DNA of 7,917 bases from Candidatus Stahliibacteriota bacterium (GTDB lineage: Bacteria; Hydrothermota; Tepidihabitantia; SM23-42): the NCBI GenBank assembly GCA_030613445.1, contig JAUWLY010000122.1, forward strand, positions 1 through 7,917, given 5' to 3'. The notes beneath the pieces are model-generated. The model was not told where the DNA came from and ran no database searches. It saw only the letters and a list, made by a program, of their open reading frames with translations. Numbering within the stretch: position 1 is the stretch's first letter; every line of letters begins with the position of its first letter. Shown here piece after piece: positions 1 through 5,629 of the stretch. The translations under genes were made by a program, and so were the position numbers.

Positions 1-2
1 AT

Positions 3-728
3 ATGCTCAAGAAAAAAGCAGTCGATGCGATTGTCAGTGCTGGTAATACCGGTGCCATTTTGGGGTTCAGTATGATCATGCTCGGTAACATCGAAGGGCT
101 CTCAAGAGCCGGTATTGCTATTGCGCTCCCAGCCGAATCTGGGTATTCAATAATGCTCGACGTCGGTTCTAATATCAGTCCTAAAGCAATAGACTATTAC
201 AATTATGGTCAAATGGGCGCAATCCTCGCCGAGGTAGTTCTAGAAAAGAAGACACCGCGAGTTGCCATCCTAAATATCGGGAGTGAAAGCGGCAAAGGTG
301 ATGAAGCAAGACAAAAAGCCTATAAGCTCCTCGAGGAAGGTGATATAGACTTTATTGGCAACATAGAGGGTAACAACATGATGAAGGGCTTTGCAGATGT
401 CATTGTGACCGATGGTTTTACCGGTAATGTTATCCTTAAATTCCTCGAGGGGATGATTGATAATATAATGACCATGTTAAAGGATGAAGTCGATGATGTA
501 GCCCGTCGTAAATTCGGTCGGTTTCTGGTTCGGCCGGCGATTGAGGCGTTAAAAGCGAGATTCAATTATGAAGAGTACGGCGGTGGTATTCTTGTAGGTG
601 TTCAAGGTGTTGCGGTTATCTGTCACGGTCACTCCTCTCCCCAAGCCTTAAAGAATGCTATCAAACTCAGCTGCGATTGTGTCGAGTTCAATATTGTTGA
701 TGAAATAAGAAAAAGAATAAAAACATGA
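3..728 (+). CDS. plsX: Phosphate acyltransferase PlsX, 5' end missing
   Basis: PlsX converts acyl-ACP and inorganic phosphate to acyl-phosphate, the acyl donor for PlsY in phosphatidic acid synthesis; it acts at the inner face of the membrane. The visible 241 residues carry the family's signature blocks in order: AIVSAGNTGA (about 9-18), the MLDVGSN block (about 51-57), ILNIGSESGKGDEA (about 89-102), FIGNIEGNNMMKGFADVIVTDGF (about 117-139) with GNVILKFLEG after it, and the C-terminal EEYGGGILVGVQG...CHGHSS block. Complete PlsX proteins are usually about 330-350 residues, so roughly the first 90-100 residues lie left of the window, and the ATG at base 3 is probably an internal Met rather than the start. 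The stop codon overlaps the fabH start (ATGA), which indicates a coupled operon; plsX-fabH is a common bacterial order. All blocks visible here look intact. Confidence 0.95.
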   Translation: MLKKKAVDAIVSAGNTGAILGFSMIMLGNIEGLSRAGIAIALPAESGYSIMLDVGSNISPKAIDYYNYGQMGAILAEVVLEKKTPRVAILNIGSESGKGDEARQKAYKLLEEGDIDFIGNIEGNNMMKGFADVIVTDGFTGNVILKFLEGMIDNIMTMLKDEVDDVARRKFGRFLVRPAIEALKARFNYEEYGGGILVGVQGVAVICHGHSSPQALKNAIKLSCDCVEFNIVDEIRKRIKT

Positions 729-1699
729 ACGCATATATTGCAGGTCTTGGTACCTATGTACCAAAAAAAATATTAACGAACTTCGATTTAGAGAAAATAG
801 TTGAGACTTCGGACGAATGGATTCGAACACGATCAGGGATCAAAGAGAGAAGGATTTCAGCTGGAGACGAACCAACGAGTGAACTCGCTGCAGCCGCTGG
901 GAAAAAGGCTTTGGAAGCAGCTCAGATCAAAGCAACTGAGCTTGAAGCGATAATAGTTGCTACCGCGACGCCAGACATGTTTTTTCCTTCAACCGCGTGT
1001 TTGGTCCAGTCTAAGATCGGTGCGCGTAAGATCATCTCATTTGATATCGGTGCAGGTTGTTCAGGATGGCTGTACGGACTCTCAATCGTTGATTCCTTTA
1101 TCAAAACCGGGTATGACAATATACTGGTTATTGGAGCCGAGGAATTGAGTAAAGTAACTGACTATACTGATCGCTCAACCTGTGTACTCCTCGGTGACGG
1201 GGCGGGCGCAGCCCTGTTCAGAAAAACATCTGAAGAATGCGGTATCCTATCTACTTATTATGCCGCCGACGGTTCATACGGTGATCTTCTCTACATGCCA
1301 GCAGGTGGTACAAGAATGCCCGCCACCGCAGAAACCGTCAAGAACAGACTCCATTATCTCAAAATGGAAGGCAATAAGGTCTATAAGGTTGCCGTACGCG
1401 CCATGTATGAGTCAGCGATCAAAACGCTTGAAAAAACAAATGTGAAACCCGAAGATATAACCCTGCTTATCCCGCACCAGGCTAATATTAGAATCATTGA
1501 AGCGACTGCTAAAAGGCTGAACATACCCATGGACAAAGTCGGCATCAACTTAGACCGGCACGGCAATACCTCAGCTGCATCAATCCCCATCGGACTCGAC
1601 GAGGCAGCTAAATCCGGCCGAATCAAAAAAGGAGATCTAGTTCTATTGGTTGCTTTTGGAGCTGGTTTTACCTGGGGTGGCGTATTGATAAAGTGGTAA
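725..1699 (+). CDS. fabH: 3-oxoacyl-ACP synthase III (KAS III)
   Basis: FabH condenses acetyl-CoA (or a branched acyl-CoA) with malonyl-ACP to start each fatty-acid chain in the cytoplasmic type II pathway. The 324-residue length is typical. The thiolase-fold catalytic triad is complete: Cys112 in IGAGCSGWLYG, His251 in IPHQANIRI and Asn281 in HGNTSAASIPIG. The N-terminus has the usual GLGTYVPKK...TSDEWIRTRSGIKERR signature, and the C-terminus ends in the normal FGAGFTWGGVLIKW block. The start at 725 was chosen because it gives the conserved N-terminus and a 4-base ATGA overlap with plsX. There is no clear Shine-Dalgarno sequence in the A-rich DNA just upstream, so translation is probably coupled to plsX termination. 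No fabD, fabG or acpP follows; instead there is an inverted repeat and an unrelated gene. Substrate preference (acetyl- versus branched-chain primer) cannot be read from the sequence. Confidence 0.97.
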   Translation: MNAYIAGLGTYVPKKILTNFDLEKIVETSDEWIRTRSGIKERRISAGDEPTSELAAAAGKKALEAAQIKATELEAIIVATATPDMFFPSTACLVQSKIGARKIISFDIGAGCSGWLYGLSIVDSFIKTGYDNILVIGAEELSKVTDYTDRSTCVLLGDGAGAALFRKTSEECGILSTYYAADGSYGDLLYMPAGGTRMPATAETVKNRLHYLKMEGNKVYKVAVRAMYESAIKTLEKTNVKPEDITLLIPHQANIRIIEATAKRLNIPMDKVGINLDRHGNTSAASIPIGLDEAAKSGRIKKGDLVLLVAFGAGFTWGGVLIKW

Positions 1700-1707
1700 A
1701 ATGCCTC

Positions 1708-1736
1708 ACCCAAGCCCATTTGCAATAGGCTTGGGT
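1708..1736 (+). terminator. Inverted repeat after fabH, probable terminator
   Basis: A perfect 9-bp inverted repeat, ACCCAAGCC (1708-1716) and GGCTTGGGT (1728-1736), starts 8 bases after the fabH stop. The 11-base loop can extend the stem by three more A-T pairs after one C-A mismatch. The position fits the end of the plsX-fabH transcript. No run of T follows, only AAATACG, so it is not a classical intrinsic terminator; it may work with Rho or stabilise the 3' end. Confidence 0.6.
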
Positions 1737-1787
1737 AAATACGTAAATTACACAATTGTGGTTATATTTTGAACGCAAGAAAACAAA

Positions 1788-4283
1788 TTGTTTGAGAATA
1801 AAATATTAAGTAATCAGATAGTGCTATTAATCCTGTGTTTTCTATCTGGTTTTTCTGTTCTTGTCTATGAAATAATCTGGGCTCGACAGCTTACCTTGAT
1901 CTTTGGAGGTACAGTAATAGCGACCACGGTTGTGATCGCTGCATTCATGGCTGGCCTCGGGTTCGGCAGTATATTTTTTGGCAAACGGGTAGACCGTACC
2001 ACTCACCCCCTAAAACTTTTTAGCATCCTACAATTCGGAATATGTATTTCCTCTGCCCTTGCTTTCTTTACGTTTGGAAAACTGGCAGCATTTCATAGAA
2101 TCCTTAATCTGGCACTAAAAGGCAGCTTGGTTTCACCCCTGTTTATCATACTGATTTCTTCACTGTTCATGCTCATCCCCACTTTTCTAGCAGGTGGAAC
2201 CCTACCGATCATAAGCAGGGGACTTGTGAATGACCGGAACAGAATCGGTCGGGATGTCGGTTGGGCATATGCGGTATATACTCTGGGCAGTATGTTCGGT
2301 GCCTTTGTTACTGGTTTTTATTTGATCGCGCATTTTGGTCAGGCTTTGAGTTTAATGTTTGCAGTGACGATAAACTTGTTGTTAGGTTTTGGTTCACGCC
2401 TATGGCTCACGAACAAAGCAAGCACAACAGAAACGCCCAAAGATAGAAGTCAAGCTCCTCTTCAGCAACCAATGAGCAGTCATCTACTAGTGATCGTTGG
2501 TCTCATTGGTTTCTGTGGATTAGCCTATGAGATACTCTGGACCCGAGCCCTGTATATCTTCCTTGCTAATTCGACCTATAGCTTCACAAGTATCCTCATT
2601 GTTTTTCTCTTTGGAATCGCACTCGGCAGCATACTTTTTGCGAGATTTTTCGAGGCGAACAAACAACCGATTGCTCTACTCGCCACCTGTCAAACAATCA
2701 TAGGTCTTTATGTAATATTAGGCGCATTTCTACTCAATGATCTACCTGGTTTACTTTTCTCGATCAGAAGTGCTTTACAAGTACCCGTGCTGCGCCTGAT
2801 CCTTCCGGGTTTACTTCTTTCCTTTATCATTGGGTTTATCCCGACCCTTTGCATGGGAATCAGTTTTCCACTTCTGTGCAAGCTGCTTGCACCAAGCTTA
2901 CAGAGTCTCGGCAAGAATGTAGGCAAAGTCTTTTTCACAAGTACTATGGGTTCGATTGTCGGCTCTTTGATCGCTGGTTTCCTTCTAATACCCATATTAG
3001 GGATCGTTAAGAGTCTTATCAGTGTTGCTTTCATCAACCTTGGTGTCGGATTGTTTCTCCTTGCTGTCCTTGAATCAAAGAAAAAAATGCGTTTTGTAAT
3101 AGCTGAATCTTGTGCGCTCATCATCGCTTTAGTCCTAGCATGGTCTGCTTTCGGCAAGTACATGGTCTTGCCGCCTTCAATGTTCCGAAGCAAAATGCGT
3201 GCTGATAGAATTCTGTTCTATATAGAAACATCCCAAGGTACAGTGATTGTTAACGAAGACAGGCTCACCGGCATTAGGGCTTGTTACATAAATAACAGTG
3301 CGGTCTGTGGTACTACCTACGATGCTTTGAAAGTCGTCAGACTATTAGGCCATTTACCATTCTTTATCAATCCAGATGCTGATACAGTATTGATTGTCGG
3401 CTTTGGCATCGGCATTACTTCATCAGCCGTAGCTGAGCACGATGTTACGAATATCGACTGCATTGAAATCTGTCCAGGGGTCAAGACGGCCGCAAAGTTC
3501 TTCAGTCGTTTCAATAAGAATGTCGTTGCTGACCCCCGAGTCAAGTTTATCAGCGAAGACGGGAGACACTACGTGCTCCTGACTAATAAGATGTATGACA
3601 TCATTTCATGCGACCCAACCCACCCAACCTTGGGGTGCAATAATCTGTATACAAAGGAATACTTCGTGAGTTGCAAACGGCTCCTAAACCCAGGGGGTGT
3701 TATATGCCAATACCTGCCTTTGCATAAGTTGTCGCTCAATGAATTCAAGACCCTGATAAGAACTTTCTCTTCGGTCTTTCCGCATACCTCAGTTTGGCTC
3801 GCGCATTCCCACGGTATTCTCCTTGGACATGATACATCTATCCAACTTGACTTTGCTCAATTCACCAACCAATTGGCCGGGTTGGCTGATGATATTCTTG
3901 ACGACCCATACTTGGTCGCCACCTCTTTGATCCTCGATGAAAATGACGTGCACGAATTTGTCAAGGACGCCGGATTAAATACCGATGATCGCCCTGTTCT
4001 GGAGTTTTTTACACCAAGCAGTCTACGTCGAGAGAACTGGCACATTAATTTGATTGAACTGCTAAACTACAGAAGTGATATAACAAATACCTTTGCTAAT
4101 ATCGATGACCACGACAAGATGAACCGGTACCTCATAGGTCAAAATCTGTTCTTGAGCAGTTTGGTATACAAGAACAAAGGTGATATTGCACGGTCAATCA
4201 GTGAGCTCAAAGCTGCAGCCAAAATCAATCCAGAAAACAGCGAAATCTTGTCCATTTTAAAGAGTGAATTAAGGCAATTTTGA
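1788..4283 (+). CDS. Membrane-fused spermidine synthase-like protein with TPR-like tail
   Basis: An 831-residue member of the 'fused MFS/spermidine synthase' type. Residues 1-460 are polytopic, with about 13 hydrophobic segments, in two homologous halves: SVLVYEIIWARQL (23-35) and GLAYEILWTRAL (244-255), each followed by a GLGFGS or GIALGS helix. Residues about 470-690 are a Rossmann-type spermidine synthase-like domain: VLIVGFGIGIT (534-543), acidic Glu560, EDGR (590-593) and CDPTHP (608-613), then NLYTKEYF. NTDDRPVLEF (731-740) is a motif common in this fused family. The last about 50 residues contain one TPR-like helix pair ending in AAAKINPEN. The start is TTG at 1788: the frame opens at 1773 and the first in-frame ATG codes Met54, inside the first membrane region, so no ATG or GTG start fits. 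No Shine-Dalgarno sequence is evident. Known soluble relatives transfer aminopropyl groups; whether this one makes polyamines is doubtful, and no speD or speA lies nearby. Confidence 0.85.
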   Translation: MFENKILSNQIVLLILCFLSGFSVLVYEIIWARQLTLIFGGTVIATTVVIAAFMAGLGFGSIFFGKRVDRTTHPLKLFSILQFGICISSALAFFTFGKLAAFHRILNLALKGSLVSPLFIILISSLFMLIPTFLAGGTLPIISRGLVNDRNRIGRDVGWAYAVYTLGSMFGAFVTGFYLIAHFGQALSLMFAVTINLLLGFGSRLWLTNKASTTETPKDRSQAPLQQPMSSHLLVIVGLIGFCGLAYEILWTRALYIFLANSTYSFTSILIVFLFGIALGSILFARFFEANKQPIALLATCQTIIGLYVILGAFLLNDLPGLLFSIRSALQVPVLRLILPGLLLSFIIGFIPTLCMGISFPLLCKLLAPSLQSLGKNVGKVFFTSTMGSIVGSLIAGFLLIPILGIVKSLISVAFINLGVGLFLLAVLESKKKMRFVIAESCALIIALVLAWSAFGKYMVLPPSMFRSKMRADRILFYIETSQGTVIVNEDRLTGIRACYINNSAVCGTTYDALKVVRLLGHLPFFINPDADTVLIVGFGIGITSSAVAEHDVTNIDCIEICPGVKTAAKFFSRFNKNVVADPRVKFISEDGRHYVLLTNKMYDIISCDPTHPTLGCNNLYTKEYFVSCKRLLNPGGVICQYLPLHKLSLNEFKTLIRTFSSVFPHTSVWLAHSHGILLGHDTSIQLDFAQFTNQLAGLADDILDDPYLVATSLILDENDVHEFVKDAGLNTDDRPVLEFFTPSSLRRENWHINLIELLNYRSDITNTFANIDDHDKMNRYLIGQNLFLSSLVYKNKGDIARSISELKAAAKINPENSEILSILKSELRQF

Positions 4284-4329
4284 AAGGACAAGAATTCTAT
4301 AGAGACAGTCCATACTTATACTATTTACC

Positions 4330-5058
4330 ATGAAAAAGATATTACTGCTTTGTGTTATTTTTCTTGCCTGTCAACAACAAAAAATCGTAATAGACAATAC
4401 CAAGGACTATATTGCTTTTCATCGAATTCCTGATATAGAACCTATTTGGGATTACAATATTTGGTTGACTAACACTCAAACTGGTGAAGAAATGCAGATA
4501 ACTGATAATCTAGAATACTGGGAGCATTTACCCGTATGGTTAAGCAGCAGTGAACTACTCTACTTATTTGAGAAACCAACACCATCTGCTGTAAAGATTG
4601 TATACCTCAATTTCAATACCGGCAAGAGAAAATATTTGAATTTTTGGACGTGGCGAAATGAACCAGGAATAGATAAAATCGGTATAGGCTCACTTAGTAA
4701 TATCTATTACTCAATAAATAAAGAAAACGCGATCTATGTACTGTCCCTTAAGGAGAAACAACCAATGCCTAATGAAGTCCTCTCTCCCGCAGATATCAAA
4801 GAGTTAGGATTAGGACGAGTTTTCAATCCAGTAGTTTCACCTAACGGTACAAAATTACTTATCGTTGCCTGTGATACCGCAATGTATCGGTATTATGACG
4901 AAAAAGGAATGTTCTGTAATGATGACATCTATCTATACGATCTCAATATGGAAACCGTGAAACCCGTTTTAGAAAGATTGACTTATGGTGATACAACTCA
5001 TGACTATTCATATCCAGTATGGGTAGATAATAATAGTATTATTTTTTCATCAAATTAA
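4330..5058 (+). CDS. TolB/PD40-type beta-propeller lipoprotein-like, N-terminal part (frameshifted)
   Basis: The 242-residue N-terminal part of a beta-propeller protein. MKKILLLCVIFLAC is a short lipoprotein-like signal with Cys14 as the possible lipidated residue; the lipobox (FLAC) has Phe instead of Leu at -3, so lipidation is likely but not certain. PD40/WD40-like strands follow: YNIWLTNTQTGEEMQIT (42-58), FNPVVSPNGTKLLIV (165-179), DDIYLYDLNMETVKPVLERLT (198-218) and YSYPVWVDNNSIIFSS (226-241). The frame stops at TAA 5056-5058 in the middle of a propeller blade, and the rest of that blade continues in the next frame (see 5084-5296). The function is unknown; such propellers are usually periplasmic or surface protein-binding scaffolds. 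There is no Shine-Dalgarno sequence before ATG 4330. A TATACT hexamer at 4317-4322 would place a transcript start almost at the ATG, which suggests, weakly, a leaderless mRNA. Confidence 0.75.
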   Translation: MKKILLLCVIFLACQQQKIVIDNTKDYIAFHRIPDIEPIWDYNIWLTNTQTGEEMQITDNLEYWEHLPVWLSSSELLYLFEKPTPSAVKIVYLNFNTGKRKYLNFWTWRNEPGIDKIGIGSLSNIYYSINKENAIYVLSLKEKQPMPNEVLSPADIKELGLGRVFNPVVSPNGTKLLIVACDTAMYRYYDEKGMFCNDDIYLYDLNMETVKPVLERLTYGDTTHDYSYPVWVDNNSIIFSSN

Positions 5059-5060
5059 AG
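5048..5060 (+). other. Probable single-base frameshift site in the propeller gene
   Basis: The upstream frame reads ...NNSIIFSSN and then TAA. The other frame is open from 5027 and reads KEGDYELYLMN across 5057-5089. Deleting one T at 5055/5056 joins them as SSN-KEGDYELYLM, the usual blade pattern of PD40 proteins, and gives one frame of about 321 residues ending at 5296. A six-T run at 5042-5047 is a second possible place for the extra base. It could be a real mutation, an assembly or sequencing error, or less likely programmed frameshifting. Confidence 0.75.
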
Positions 5061-5083
5061 AGGGTGATTATGAGCTGTATCTT

Positions 5084-5296
5084 ATGAATATTATTGATAA
5101 GAAAACGCGCAGGTTGACATTTACAAAAGACGTAGATGAAATCCAAGCGACTGTCTCACCTGATACCAAAATGATTGCCTATTCAATCGATATCAAGAAC
5201 CAAGTCAACGGTGAAATCTGGCTCATGGATTTAGAGACTCAAAAAGCCTGGTATCTAACCAAAGGTAGCAGTCCTGACTGGTCTCCCGCTCAATAG
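5084..5296 (+). CDS. Beta-propeller C-terminal part (downstream half of split gene)
   Basis: Seventy residues from ATG 5084, but the same frame is open back to 5027 and codes KEGDYELYL just before that Met, so the ATG is an internal blade Met (YLMN) rather than a true start. It carries two PD40-type units: YELYLMNIIDKKTRRLTF with VSPDTKMIAYSI, and GEIWLMDLETQKAWYLT ending in SPDWSPAQ, the closing half-blade typical of a TolB-like propeller. No signal peptide and no good Shine-Dalgarno sequence of its own is seen; AGAGGGTG at 5059-5066 lies about 17 bases upstream. I read it as the C-terminus of the protein starting at 4330, separated by one extra base. As an independent gene it would be too short to fold as a propeller. 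Confidence 0.6.
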   Translation: MNIIDKKTRRLTFTKDVDEIQATVSPDTKMIAYSIDIKNQVNGEIWLMDLETQKAWYLTKGSSPDWSPAQ

Positions 5297-5399
5297 TTGA
5301 TAAACGAACTGGTTAATTGAAAGTTGACTTAGTTTCATAACCCTTGTTTTAGTCCAACTAATGTTTCAAAAGAACAAATACCCAGTTTTAAGGAAACCC

Positions 5400-5427
5400 T
5401 GAGGAAATGCGTTTCTCACCTTTTTTT
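5400..5427 (+). terminator. Intrinsic terminator after the propeller gene
   Basis: A short stem, TGAGGAA (5400-5406) with TTTCTCA (5412-5418), has 7 pairs including one G-T wobble and a 5-base loop. Two bases later comes a run of seven T (5421-5427). It lies about 100 bases after the propeller stop and just before the protease promoter, where a terminator is expected. The stem is weak, so read-through is possible. Confidence 0.6.
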
Positions 5428-5465
5428 GCCTCGATTTTTAAGGACTTTTTCAATCAAGAAAGGAC

Positions 5466-5493
5466 TTGACAATTAGATAATTTTCCTTATTAT
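5466..5493 (+). promoter_or_regulatory. Sigma-70-type promoter for the C25 protease
   Basis: A consensus -35 box TTGACA (5466-5471) is followed, 16 bases later, by a -10-like TATTAT (5488-5493); a second TATTAT at 5491-5496 gives a 19-base spacer. Transcription would start near 5500, leaving a leader of about 130 bases before ATG 5630. The downstream gene and the upstream terminator support its use. Confidence 0.6.
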
Positions 5494-5526
5494 TATACAA
5501 AAGAAACTTGTTGTTTTTGAGTCAGC

Positions 5527-5540
5527 ATTTTAGCTAAAAT
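5527..5540. repeat. Perfect 14-bp palindrome ATTTTAGCTAAAAT in the protease leader
   Basis: Reads the same on both strands with centre AGCT. It lies about 27 bases downstream of the predicted transcription start and directly before an SD-like AAAGGAGG. Possible roles are an operator for a dimeric regulator or a small leader stem. The AT-rich context makes chance occurrence possible. Confidence 0.5.
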
Positions 5541-5548
5541 AAAGGAGG
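5541..5548 (+). promoter_or_regulatory. Orphan Shine-Dalgarno-like sequence AAAGGAGG
   Basis: A near-perfect anti-16S match, but no ATG, GTG or TTG occurs at usable spacing (the following bases are CTAAATTAAACCACG). It may be a ribosome standby site, part of a leader structure, or the remnant of a lost leader peptide. Confidence 0.35.
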
Positions 5549-5618
5549 CTAAATTAAACCACGAGACTTAAGACTACAAAATAGAAGAACCTACATAATA
5601 TATCCAAACACCAAAATT

Positions 5619-5626
5619 AAGGAGGT
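5619..5626 (+). promoter_or_regulatory. Ribosome binding site AAGGAGGT of the C25 protease
   Basis: The strongest Shine-Dalgarno match that precedes a start codon in the window. Four bases separate GGAGG from ATG 5630, which is a little short. The next in-frame ATG (5639) would be 13 bases away and would trim only three residues, so 5630 is preferred. Confidence 0.8.
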
Positions 5627-5629
5627 AAT

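Larger units (their letters stand above)
5297..5629 (+). other. 333-base intergenic and leader region upstream of the C25 protease
   Basis: AT-rich and without a convincing gene. From left to right it holds: an imperfect hairpin (AGTTGACT 5322-5329 with AGTCCAACT 5351-5359, one bulged C); a terminator (5400-5427); an 8-base direct repeat AAGGACTT (5440-5447 and 5460-5467); a promoter (5466-5493); a 14-bp palindrome (5527-5540); a first Shine-Dalgarno-like sequence without a start codon (5541-5548); and the ribosome binding site of the protease (5619-5626). The individual elements have their own entries. Confidence 0.7.

Noticed and set aside
1381..1755. A 124-codon minus-strand frame over the fabH 3' end.
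   Set aside because: Mirrors the fabH coding sequence and crosses the inverted repeat; no start signal or family motif.
2708..3193. A 161-codon open frame on the minus strand.
   Set aside because: Antisense to the membrane domain of the fused spermidine synthase-like gene; arginine/proline-rich composition typical of a shadow frame.
5440..5467. Direct repeat AAGGACTT, 20 bases apart, considered as a regulator site.
   Set aside because: Only 8 bases, in AT-rich DNA, with no third copy; chance is likely, so it is only mentioned in the intergenic entry.
5407..5469. A 20-codon mini-frame (MRFSPFFASIFKDFF...) with GAGG just upstream.
   Set aside because: It begins in the terminator hairpin and ends in the -35 box; the SD spacing of 2 bases is too short and the peptide is driven by the T-tract.
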